Shown: piece after piece, positions 1-6,693 of the stretch
How positions within the stretch are numbered: position 1 is the first letter of the stretch
Layout of the letters: each line of letters begins with the position of its first letter
Origin: Clostridia bacterium
Lineage (GTDB): Bacteria; Bacillota; Clostridia; Oscillospirales; Acutalibacteraceae
Assembly (NCBI GenBank): GCA_900770165.1
Contig: CAAGJJ010000159.1
Coordinates: forward strand, 1-15,810
Length of the DNA stretch: 15,810 bases
Direction: 5' to 3'
The notes under the pieces: generated by a model
What the model was told of the DNA's origin: nothing
The model's database searches: none
The model's input: the letters and a program-made list of their open reading frames with translations, nothing else
Translations under genes and position numbers: made by a program

Positions 1-219
1 ATCCCATATCACCTCTGACTTACTCATCTCCATGATAACTCCCGGATGACGCTTATCTTCTTTTATCCGTTTTTCAAGTTCCCAGAATTTCTCTGATGCA
101 GGCTTTTTATCATCATTCAAAAAATCTGCATATGCTTTAACAAGACCTTCCATATAATTTTCCTGCCAGCCTGATAATCTTTCTCGAAATAATTTCCAAT
201 CCTTTTTGCTTATGTCCAT
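1..219 (-). CDS. Small conserved integrative-element protein, 3' end outside window (partial)
   Basis: The reading frame is open from an ATG at 219-217 to the left edge, giving 73 visible residues beginning MDISKKDWKLFRERLSGW. The start is well supported: a strong AGGAGG lies about 8 bases upstream. The protein is charged and hydrophilic (many K, E, D, W), with no membrane segment or catalytic motif visible. It diverges from the mobilization-type gene at 326. From general knowledge, small soluble proteins of this kind often sit beside mob genes in clostridial integrative elements, but their function is unknown. An 11-base-phased pair of TGAGACT sites (235-253) sits immediately upstream of its ribosome binding site, so it may be controlled by a repressor binding there. 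The function is not recognised; that it is a real gene is fairly sure from the RBS and codon use. Confidence 0.7.
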   Translation of the reverse strand, partial: MDISKKDWKLFRERLSGWQENYMEGLVKAYADFLNDDKKPASEKFWELEKRIKEDKRHPGVIMEMSKSEVIWD

Positions 220-234
220 GCTTTTGAACCTCCT

Positions 235-253
235 CAGTCTCATGTTAGTCTCA
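235..253. promoter_or_regulatory. Pair of TGAGACT heptamers, 11-base phased, beside an RBS
   Basis: On the plus strand CAGTCTCA (235-242) and TAGTCTCA (246-253) are spaced exactly 11 bases start to start. On the minus strand they read TGAGACTA then TGAGACTG, ending a base or two before the AGGAGG of the gene starting at 219. The same heptamer with the same 11-base step recurs many times at 1884-2059. One helical turn between half-sites suggests a protein-binding operator rather than chance. The regulator is not identified in the sequence; the AlbA_2 gene at 2066-3448 is one candidate by proximity to the larger array. Confidence 0.55.
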
Positions 254-325
254 ACGAATATATTCCTGTGGCTGTCAGTTATCTATATCACCTGCTGCCA
301 CGCCCCAAATGAAAGGAGCTTTACC

Positions 326-706
326 ATGAGTAGCAAACATAAAAATAAAACCATCAGCTTCCGAATTACCGAAGCTGAACGCAAACAAATCGAAGCCCGT
401 ATTATTGCCAGCGGAATGATGAAGAAAGATTACTTCATCCGTTCCTGCATCTACAACTACAACTGCATCTGCGTTGTAGGCAAGAAGGAAACTATTTATC
501 CGTTGGTACAGACTGTGAATGCTTTATATCTGCAATTACTTGAAATGCAAAAAGCATTTACCTCATCAGACCGGAACATTGATATGCTTCCATCCTCAGA
601 TGCTATTAACGAATTGCAGACCGAATACACCAATATGCTGACAGCCATTACTGACCTGTTAGATGGTGCAAAATATCTGTGGAAAGGAGACTGCCATGAA
701 CAATAA
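326..706 (+). CDS. MobC-like / ribbon-helix-helix mobilization accessory protein
   Basis: This 126-residue protein begins MSSKHKNKTISFRITEAE. The start is chosen at the ATG at 326 because GAAAGGAG lies about 7 bases upstream; an in-frame ATG at 206 lacks that support and would overlap the divergent gene. The N-terminal segment (residues 8-40: ISFRITEAERKQIEARI, then IASGMMKKDYFIRSC) has the pattern of a beta-strand followed by two helices. This is seen in ribbon-helix-helix MobC-type relaxosome accessory proteins, which bind near oriT and help the relaxase. The rest (about 60-120) is probably helical. No relaxase lies in the window, so the mobilization role is inferred from family resemblance. 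It overlaps the next gene by 11 bases, indicating co-translation. It could instead be a plain RHH transcriptional regulator. Confidence 0.6.
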   Translation: MSSKHKNKTISFRITEAERKQIEARIIASGMMKKDYFIRSCIYNYNCICVVGKKETIYPLVQTVNALYLQLLEMQKAFTSSDRNIDMLPSSDAINELQTEYTNMLTAITDLLDGAKYLWKGDCHEQ

Positions 707-947
707 TCTTAATTTTATGTTTGGTATGTATGAGCCCACTACAGATTCCGTTATCGTAAATACCGGCGTAAACTCTGTTCTTGTTATCCGTTGTAAGGAA
801 TGTAATTCCTGTGTTATCTTCGAGGAGCCCAATGATATTGTATATCTATACCGGTTAGCAGAAGATTCACCGCTTACATATGCCAAGCTTGCACTGAAAG
901 AAAATAGCTTGCAGGATTATGTGGATGGGATGAGTGAATTAAATTAA
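696..947 (+). CDS. DUF6061-like small protein
   Basis: This 83-residue protein begins MNNNLNFMFGMYEPTTDS. The start at 696 is preferred over the upstream in-frame ATG at 663 because GGAAAGGAGA precedes it by about 5 bases. The N-terminal half looks like beta-strands (a short sheet around VIVNTG and VLVIRC). The C-terminal motif SPLTYAKLALKENSLQDYV resembles the end of the DUF6061 family, small proteins common in clostridial mobile elements with no known function. A Cys pair (CKECNSC, residues about 35-41) could bind metal, but no partner residues are obvious. The gene overlaps the MobC-like gene by 11 bases and is followed after about 10 bases by a hairpin terminator, so the two form a short operon. 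Confidence 0.6.
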   Translation: MNNNLNFMFGMYEPTTDSVIVNTGVNSVLVIRCKECNSCVIFEEPNDIVYLYRLAEDSPLTYAKLALKENSLQDYVDGMSELN

Positions 948-956
948 TATCTATAT

Positions 957-990
957 ACCAGTCCCTTCGTACACCGTTGTTGGGACTGGT
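957..990 (+). terminator. Rho-independent terminator of the mob gene pair
   Basis: ACCAGTCCC (957-965) and GGGACTGGT (982-990) form a perfect 9-bp stem with a 16-base loop, followed by TATTTTACT on the plus strand. It lies 10 bases after the stop of the DUF6061-like gene and 4 bases before the stop codon of the convergent membrane-protein gene. The T-tract is modest. It separates the plus-strand mobile-element genes from the long minus-strand block. Confidence 0.75.
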
Positions 991-994
991 TATT

Positions 995-1828
995 TTACTC
1001 ACAAATTGCTTTCTCATATTTATGATATGTAATTGAAACACCAGTCATTTCCTCCAAACTATATGTACCTTTCTTTAAAATAATAGTTTCTCCCTGTATT
1101 TCACAATCCATAACTACAAATTTGCCATCATAATTCGATAATATAGCTCGATTTTGCTCAATAACCTCATATGATTTCTTATCACTAATATCATAGTTCA
1201 TTTTAATTGTAACTCCTATAGCTGTATTCAGCATATATATTAACAGAGCTATTGCCAATACTCCTTTTTCGATTTTATTAAACTTCTTTTTTCCAAAAAA
1301 GAAATTTCTTATTATTACGAAATATGCAATCAGTATATCCGCAGCTAAAAACACACCAAGTGTCACATAATTATCAACAATCTGTCTCAACCAATCCCAT
1401 GGAATAATTTCTATTAAGCTAACCATATATAATACATTTTGCACAAACAGTATAAAAATTGTAAAAATAAAAGTTAACACCACATATCCTTTACTGTTTA
1501 TTTTTTTATTTATATATGAAAAGATAATCGGATAGACAAACATGACAAATGCACAAAGAATAAAAATTAATTTATCCTCAAACATTTCTGTTCCACTAAA
1601 ATATTTTTTGTCTATTCCATAAAAATTTGCACATGAAGCAGAAAAGCTCTTCGAAATCACAAAATTTACAATACCTGCTAATGTTATAACTGCAGCCAAT
1701 CCTGTTCCTAAAAAATTCCATATATTAGTTTCTAAATATTGTGTAATTTTATTCTTATCTTTATTGCTTTTATAAGCATTACCTTGACTATCAACTATCT
1801 CCTTATATTGCTTATCCTGCATATTCAT
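995..1828 (-). CDS. Polytopic membrane protein of unknown function (about 5 TM)
   Basis: This 277-residue protein begins at ATG 1828; ATG 1822, two codons later, is equally plausible because the purine run GAAAGAAGA sits at a better distance from it. Five hydrophobic segments are visible at about residues 38-60, 86-106, 115-137, 153-174 and 188-208. Lysine-rich loops after segments 2 (NKKINSKG) and 4 (GKKKFNKIEK) follow the positive-inside rule with a cytoplasmic N-terminus. This places the roughly 70-residue C-terminal domain, probably beta-rich, outside the membrane. No enzymatic motif is recognisable. Its upstream region is the TGAGACT array at 1884-2059, so it is the most likely target of whatever binds there. 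It lies downstream of the AlbA_2 gene. A role as a membrane effector is conceivable but is only inference. Confidence 0.7.
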   Translation of the reverse strand: MNMQDKQYKEIVDSQGNAYKSNKDKNKITQYLETNIWNFLGTGLAAVITLAGIVNFVISKSFSASCANFYGIDKKYFSGTEMFEDKLIFILCAFVMFVYPIIFSYINKKINSKGYVVLTFIFTIFILFVQNVLYMVSLIEIIPWDWLRQIVDNYVTLGVFLAADILIAYFVIIRNFFFGKKKFNKIEKGVLAIALLIYMLNTAIGVTIKMNYDISDKKSYEVIEQNRAILSNYDGKFVVMDCEIQGETIILKKGTYSLEEMTGVSITYHKYEKAICE

Positions 1829-1883
1829 TCTTCTTTCTAGCAATGTTTAATCACTTTTTCACCGTTTCTTATATGTTATTTCT

Positions 1884-1938
1884 CAGTCTCAAGTCAGTCT
1901 CAAAATTTCACCCCCAAAATGAGACTATCTTGAGACTG
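1884..1938. repeat. TGAGACT array, cluster 1: inverted repeat of 11-base-phased heptamers
   Basis: CAGTCTCA occurs at 1884 and 1895; TGAGACTA and TGAGACTG occur at 1920 and 1931. Each pair has an 11-base step. The two pairs face each other. Arms 1884-1902 (CAGTCTCAAGTCAGTCTCA) and 1920-1938 match as a 19-bp inverted repeat at 17 of 19 positions, with a 17-base spacer around a CCCCC run. It lies about 55 bases upstream of the membrane-protein start. It could be paired operator sites or, in RNA, a long stem-loop. It lacks the GC-rich stem and T-tract of a terminator. Confidence 0.75.
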
Positions 1939-1994
1939 AATTTTTCTTACAATTCCAAAAATCATTCATTTTACTGCATTTCTTCAACTTTTCT

Positions 1995-2059
1995 CAGTCT
2001 CATCTAATATCAAATCTCATGAGACTGTGTTGAAACTAACTTGAGATTTGATGAGACTA
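1995..2059. repeat. TGAGACT array, cluster 2: four phased sites plus inverted copies
   Basis: On the plus strand TGAGACTG (2020), TGAAACTA (2031), TGAGATTT (2042) and TGAGACTA (2052) follow each other at 11, 11 and 10 bases. On the left arm are CAGTCTCA (1995) and AAATCTCA (2012). TCAAATCTCA (2010-2019) is perfectly inverted at 2042-2051, and the centre 2015-2024 (TCTCATGAGA) is a 10-bp palindrome. The cluster ends 6 bases before the stop codon of the AlbA_2 gene. With cluster 1 it fills most of a 222-base gap that otherwise holds no gene. Helical phasing suggests cooperative binding of a protein along one face of the DNA. Confidence 0.75.
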
Positions 2060-2065
2060 AGTGAG

Positions 2066-3448
2066 TTACAAAGTCCATGTTGATGTCTTTTTATCATACA
2101 TCGCACCTGTAACTTTTTTAATTTTTGCATAATCCCTGAACACCGTTGCTCTTGATATGTCAAGTTCTGCCATTACCTGTTCAACTGATAAATGAATATT
2201 CTCACATATCATATTGTAAATTTTTTGTTCTCTTTCAGATAATATCTTCTGCTCCCGTGCTTCATATGCTGCCATTTTATCCAGTGGAATTGTTATTCTA
2301 AATACATCATCCTCAATTAATTCAGGTTTTCCACCATCTGAATAAATCGGTGTATACTTGTACAAGTTTCTCACGCCTGAGCCAATCGTATCTGTTCTAC
2401 CAATGTTAGCAAAAAATTGCTGGATTAACGGATTTTTAGGATATGGTGTAAATTCATCACTCATAATATTTCCGTGTCGTCTTGGGATACACCAGTTTTC
2501 TGTTTTTAACCAGTCTTTTTCAATAATTACCTTTGCCGGAAATGCACTTGAATAATCCCTATGAACAAGTATATTACCAATTACTTCTCTGGCAATGATT
2601 CCTCTGATACTTGTATTCACATTATCAATCAAGCAGAACTTATCTGATGTGTGTTTCGACACAAATTCCATCAAAAGGTCATATGCTTCTATCAGATTTG
2701 TCATCACCTGTAATCTGTCATCATATCTGTCCACATTTTCAACTCTGTAAATTGCATCCGTAATATATCCCGGACAGCAGGAGCGAATCACTTCATCTTT
2801 TCCAAACAATAGTACGCCTGCCAGATTATATCCCTGAATACCTGATGAAAAATCTTTTTCCCACAACCCTGCACTTGTAAGTATCTCTTCATCAGACATT
2901 GTAAGCCACTGATGATCCGGATTTTTACTTTTGGCAAGATTACGCACCTTGTCCATTAAGTCAAGACGCAGATCATCCTTGGTTACATATGGGAAAATCT
3001 TATGTTCCGCATATGTAGTGCTCTTTCTGTTGTACATATTCTGTAACTGAATCGGTGAATCAGTAATATCCATATCACCATCTTCATTTCGGTCATATAT
3101 CCTGTTTCCACACTTTTCCACAGTAGCCGTTGGCGGTACATATACCCATAATAATACCTTTCCTTCATACTCAAAATCCTCAATTGAAAGATATAATGTT
3201 GGCGACATTTTATCCGGATTATTTAACTGATTCACAAAATTCCTCTTCATATCCTTAACCATATTTTGCTTAACACCTATTGGAGTACCATCATCCTCTG
3301 CCCCCATAATAATATATCCACCATATCGATTGGAAAAGGAACACACCGTTTCATAGACATCCTCTTGGATGCCAAATTGACAGGTTTTGTATTCTACTGT
3401 TATCTTTTCATCTTTTGAAAGCAAGTCTCTCATAAACTCTGTTGTCAT
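2066..3448 (-). CDS. AlbA_2 (Schlafen-type) domain, ATP-binding transcriptional regulator-like protein
   Basis: This 460-residue protein is assigned to the COG2865-like family. The start is taken at ATG 3448, where GGGGGGCGATCAA gives a purine-rich RBS; an upstream TTG at 3463 overlaps that RBS. The N-terminal AlbA_2 domain (about 12-125) shows the TVEYKT motif followed by YETVCSFSNRYGGYIIMGAEDDG. The middle (about 280-390) matches the HATPase_c_4 region: REVIGNILVHRDYS, then PKNPLIQQFFANIG and GSGVRNLYKY. The C-terminus (about 405-455) is a DeoR/MarR-like helix-turn-helix (LSVEQVMAELDISRATVFRDYAKI). Family members are predicted DNA-binding regulators, though some AlbA_2 domains act on RNA. 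It starts 54 bases after the ABC-3C ATPase gene with no clear terminator between, so it may be co-transcribed. Its 3' end abuts the TGAGACT array. Whether it binds that array is inference. Confidence 0.85.
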   Translation of the reverse strand: MTTEFMRDLLSKDEKITVEYKTCQFGIQEDVYETVCSFSNRYGGYIIMGAEDDGTPIGVKQNMVKDMKRNFVNQLNNPDKMSPTLYLSIEDFEYEGKVLLWVYVPPTATVEKCGNRIYDRNEDGDMDITDSPIQLQNMYNRKSTTYAEHKIFPYVTKDDLRLDLMDKVRNLAKSKNPDHQWLTMSDEEILTSAGLWEKDFSSGIQGYNLAGVLLFGKDEVIRSCCPGYITDAIYRVENVDRYDDRLQVMTNLIEAYDLLMEFVSKHTSDKFCLIDNVNTSIRGIIAREVIGNILVHRDYSSAFPAKVIIEKDWLKTENWCIPRRHGNIMSDEFTPYPKNPLIQQFFANIGRTDTIGSGVRNLYKYTPIYSDGGKPELIEDDVFRITIPLDKMAAYEAREQKILSEREQKIYNMICENIHLSVEQVMAELDISRATVFRDYAKIKKVTGAMYDKKTSTWTL

Positions 3449-3502
3449 TTGATCGCCCCCCAATTTTCACACTATATTACCCTTGCATATAGTATTGCAT
3501 TT

Positions 3503-5908
3503 TTACCCATAAATTTCCTCTTTTACATTAAAAGATTGTCCAACCTTATTATATTTGTAGAATTTATACAGAATATAGTTTTCTTTATCCATTTCATGCG
3601 TTGACAATATTATTTGCTTATCAGAAAAATCATTTCGAAGCACTTCAATTAATGAAGAAATATTTATATCATCCATTGTTTGTACCGGGTCATCAATAAG
3701 AATGAATCCTATATCATCAGAAGATGCTTTTATATACTGTTTATTCATCGCAAAAAGGAATGCCAAGACAAATCCCGAAAGTTGCCCCGAACTAAATGTA
3801 TTTAATATATCGTGCTTAGCATCTCCATTTGAGACAAACCTCATTTCATCTTTACTTACAAATACACCTAAGCCATTTTGATAGTCCTGTAGAATTTTCC
3901 CTGTATATATCAGCAATGGCACTCTTAATTGTTTCAAAGTAATATTCTTATAGTCTTCTACTGATTTGTCATAAACCTTGCTCAATTCATTCAACTGTTG
4001 GCGAATCCTCGTTACCTTTTCTTTTCTAACAATTAAATCTTTCATTTCTCTCTTAATTTCATGAATTTCAGTATTTTCCTTTTCCCAGACAACCTTTTCT
4101 AGATATTTAAATTTCTTCTTTAATGTTTCTACTGTCATCTGCTTCATCATATTCTTTATATCTTCACCATAAAGTTCCTCTACCTTTTCATATTTGTGCT
4201 TAATATAGAGATTATCAAATTCTTGATTCTCTATATTCTTGACTAACCCAGATAACACTCTTTGTATATCTATTACCAAATTATTTCCCTCTGTTTCAGG
4301 CGCATACTCTGCCGTAGCAAGATATTTTACCACTTTCTCAACATTAGCTACCCTTCCCGAATCACTGATAAACCCTTTTAAAGACGATTTTCTCTGTATT
4401 AGCAAATCAATAACACTTTCATCTAGTCCATCCACATATGGATGTACTATCTCCTTTACTTTTTCAACCGCACTTTCCAATTCTTTTCTTTTCAGTGCTA
4501 TCCTTTGCCCTATACTTCCACTTTCAATTTGCAGCATTTTTTCTACTTCCTCAAAGCCATCATTCAATAGAGTTGTATCAGCAAATTTTGTATTACAAAA
4601 TGGACATGCTGTTCCATTTTTGTCATACTCATTTTTTGCATTTTTCAAAGCATTTCGAGCACTTGTTAATTTGTCTATTATTTTTTGATTTGTAGAAAAA
4701 GTACTTCTTAAACTAAGAATTTCATCTGCAATACTTTTAATTAATGAAAAATCATATTTCTCCAATTCCGGAACTAATTTTTTTAACGCAATAATATCCT
4801 CTTCTTTATAACTAGTCTCCTCTGGAATTTCCTGTCTAAATAACAAAGTACAATTATAAATTTGCATTGTAGAATCCCACTTTTCCAACTGCTGTTCTAC
4901 TTTTTGCATTGACACCAAATTATTAATTACATATTCTCTATAATCTATATAATCTTGTATCGAATTTCCTTTCAGCGCTTTTGATATATCTTCATTCCAA
5001 CGATAATTTCTATAATCATTTTGATTCTCCCAAAACGAGATTATACCCTCTAATATATTTATTCCTTTCTTAATCTCAGAATTATCTAACTCCGCAATAC
5101 TTGAGCTATCCCAAAAATACAAATTCGAATCTTTATTATACAAACCTAAATCTTCATACTCTATCTTTTCAACCTCATCCTGCATGTTACTCTTCGATAA
5201 TGCTTTTAGTATTGCTGCCTTCTTTTTCAATTCATTATCCAGTGTCATAATCTCATCATTAATAAGATGACCACTGGTCCCATTTCTATTACCAATAAGA
5301 TCTATTACTACTTTTTTTCTGTCATCTATAAAACCTGTATTTAACAAAACATTCATAGCATTTTTTCTATCAGAAATTGTTCTTTTCAAAAAGTGTACAG
5401 ACTCAGCCTGTGAAACATAATAATATACATTAAAATTTTTAGCTCTGTATTTTATTAAGTTCTCACTATCTACAGAATCTTTCCAATCATCATAACTGCA
5501 AAGAAAACTATCTAGCTCCTCAGTGGAAATGAACCCGCTAATTTCGCCATAATAAATTGAATCTTCAACCTCTAATTTATGATTATTGTTTAATATTTTT
5601 GCAAATATAGTAAGGCAGTCACTTTGTTCATTTCTCAGAGTCAAAACAACATATCCATCCTCATTTGCTTTATTAAGCAAAATATTCTTGCCCAAATTTG
5701 TGGTTTTCTTCTCTATACCTTTATCAAGACGTGTAATATTCTTTGAAAATATCAGCTCTATTGCATCAAAAAATGTAGTTTTTCCAAAACCATTGGGTCC
5801 AGACAAAATAATAGGATTTTTTTCATATTCAATACGAAATTCATAAAATTGCGCATTATCAAAGCACTTGAAATTTTTCACACGTAAATTTACAATTTTA
5901 TACTGCAT
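3503..5908 (-). CDS. ABC-3C system ATPase, Rad50/SMC-like with zinc hook
   Basis: This 801-residue ABC-type ATPase has the SMC/Rad50 architecture. The Walker A is GPNGFGKT (residues 37-44). Long charged coiled-coil segments flank a central CPFC zinc hook (C435, C438). The ABC signature is FSSGQLSG (about 705-712), the Walker B is ILIDDP (D739, D740) and the H-loop is LSTHEMD near 767. The DDP rather than DEP Walker B followed by VQTMDD fits the RecF/RloC/DndD-like conflict-system ATPases more than housekeeping Rad50 or RecN. It starts 2 bases after the middle-component stop with GGAGG upstream, so it is the third gene of a coupled operon. In ABC-three-component systems the ATPase is predicted to sense invasive nucleic acid and license the effector. 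No MRE11-type nuclease gene is adjacent, which argues against a Rad50-Mre11 pair. Confidence 0.88.
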   Translation of the reverse strand: MQYKIVNLRVKNFKCFDNAQFYEFRIEYEKNPIILSGPNGFGKTTFFDAIELIFSKNITRLDKGIEKKTTNLGKNILLNKANEDGYVVLTLRNEQSDCLTIFAKILNNNHKLEVEDSIYYGEISGFISTEELDSFLCSYDDWKDSVDSENLIKYRAKNFNVYYYVSQAESVHFLKRTISDRKNAMNVLLNTGFIDDRKKVVIDLIGNRNGTSGHLINDEIMTLDNELKKKAAILKALSKSNMQDEVEKIEYEDLGLYNKDSNLYFWDSSSIAELDNSEIKKGINILEGIISFWENQNDYRNYRWNEDISKALKGNSIQDYIDYREYVINNLVSMQKVEQQLEKWDSTMQIYNCTLLFRQEIPEETSYKEEDIIALKKLVPELEKYDFSLIKSIADEILSLRSTFSTNQKIIDKLTSARNALKNAKNEYDKNGTACPFCNTKFADTTLLNDGFEEVEKMLQIESGSIGQRIALKRKELESAVEKVKEIVHPYVDGLDESVIDLLIQRKSSLKGFISDSGRVANVEKVVKYLATAEYAPETEGNNLVIDIQRVLSGLVKNIENQEFDNLYIKHKYEKVEELYGEDIKNMMKQMTVETLKKKFKYLEKVVWEKENTEIHEIKREMKDLIVRKEKVTRIRQQLNELSKVYDKSVEDYKNITLKQLRVPLLIYTGKILQDYQNGLGVFVSKDEMRFVSNGDAKHDILNTFSSGQLSGFVLAFLFAMNKQYIKASSDDIGFILIDDPVQTMDDINISSLIEVLRNDFSDKQIILSTHEMDKENYILYKFYKYNKVGQSFNVKEEIYG

Positions 5909-5910
5909 TG

Positions 5911-6693
5911 CTACGCCTCCTCCATTAGTTTGTTTAAGATCACTTCAATTTCCTTTTCTGTTATAGCAACCTCCTCTAGCTCTATCAAATCTTCTATTTC
6001 AATCTTATTTGCTTTAATTGCTTCATCATATTTTACCAAATCACTAGCTAATGCATCCTTAACCATCTTTTCCAAAGAAATATCATCCGAAGTTGCCTTG
6101 AATTTGTACTGTAAAAATGGAATTTTTGAAAACAGTCTAATTACAAGCTCATAGACGCTATTATAATTTGTACCATTCATAAGCGAATAGTAATTTTCCT
6201 CAACATCCGCCAACTCTGAAAGTATCTCAACAATATTTTTGTCACTATAATCAGATAAGACTTTTTTTAATCCAACTACCTGCTTTTCTGTATATGGTAA
6301 AATATATCTTTTAAAATAAATCGGTGACTCTTCAATTGAATAAATCAAATTTTTGTACTTGGTCAACATATTTTCTTCCGAAAATTTAACAAGATATATG
6401 GCTGATGTATTCTTATCAATCTGTGATATCTCTTGCACAGTTTTAAAAGAATTAATTATTGAGTACTTTATTCCTTTTTTATCACTTCCTGCATCAATAT
6501 ATTCTTCCTCCAATTTGTCCAATTCTGCTCTTATAAGTTCCTCTTTATCTAAAATGTTAGTACAGTCAATAAAATTCAAGATAAAATAGCTGATAATATT
6601 TTTATCAGTATTAACATAAAACATTCTGTTATCTTCTTCCCATGTTTTAACAAAATTATATTGTTCAAACAATTTATTCATTATCTCATTCAT
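5911..6693 (-). CDS. ABC-3C system middle component
   Basis: This 260-residue protein begins MNEIMNKLFEQYNFVKTWEE. It starts at ATG 6693 inside a TAATG junction, sharing one base with the stop of the preceding gene, so translation is probably coupled. The sequence is acidic and mainly helical, with no catalytic motif or membrane segment; the end is rich in Glu (IEDLIELEEVAITEKEIEV). A protein of this size between a nuclease-like effector and a Rad50-like ATPase is the hallmark of the small middle component of ABC-three-component systems, thought to bridge effector and ATPase. The assignment rests mainly on position, size and the sharply recognisable neighbours rather than on a motif. Which middle-component subfamily it belongs to cannot be decided by eye. 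Confidence 0.7.
   Translation of the reverse strand: MNEIMNKLFEQYNFVKTWEEDNRMFYVNTDKNIISYFILNFIDCTNILDKEELIRAELDKLEEEYIDAGSDKKGIKYSIINSFKTVQEISQIDKNTSAIYLVKFSEENMLTKYKNLIYSIEESPIYFKRYILPYTEKQVVGLKKVLSDYSDKNIVEILSELADVEENYYSLMNGTNYNSVYELVIRLFSKIPFLQYKFKATSDDISLEKMVKDALASDLVKYDEAIKANKIEIEDLIELEEVAITEKEIEVILNKLMEEA

Noticed and set aside
659..886. Minus-strand frame of 75 codons
   Set aside because: It overlaps the well-supported MobC-like and DUF6061-like genes on the plus strand and lacks an RBS.
1884..2059. Reading the heptamer array as a CRISPR
   Set aside because: Units are 7-8 bases, in both orientations, spaced by one helical turn with no unique 30-base spacers and no cas genes.
3471..3492. 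Short inverted repeat ACTATAT/ATATAGT between the ATPase and AlbA_2 genes as a terminator or operator
   Set aside because: It is an AT-only 7-bp match in AT-rich DNA without a T-tract; too weak to support a function.
4239..4688. Plus-strand open frame of 149 codons inside the ABC-3C ATPase gene
   Set aside because: It is antisense to a strongly supported coding region (zinc hook and ABC motifs), has no RBS or recognisable domain, and its composition mirrors the true gene.
3503..5908. Housekeeping Rad50/SbcC
   Set aside because: There is no SbcD/Mre11 gene next to it, the length (801) is shorter than typical SbcC, and it is translationally coupled to a middle component and nuclease-like effector.
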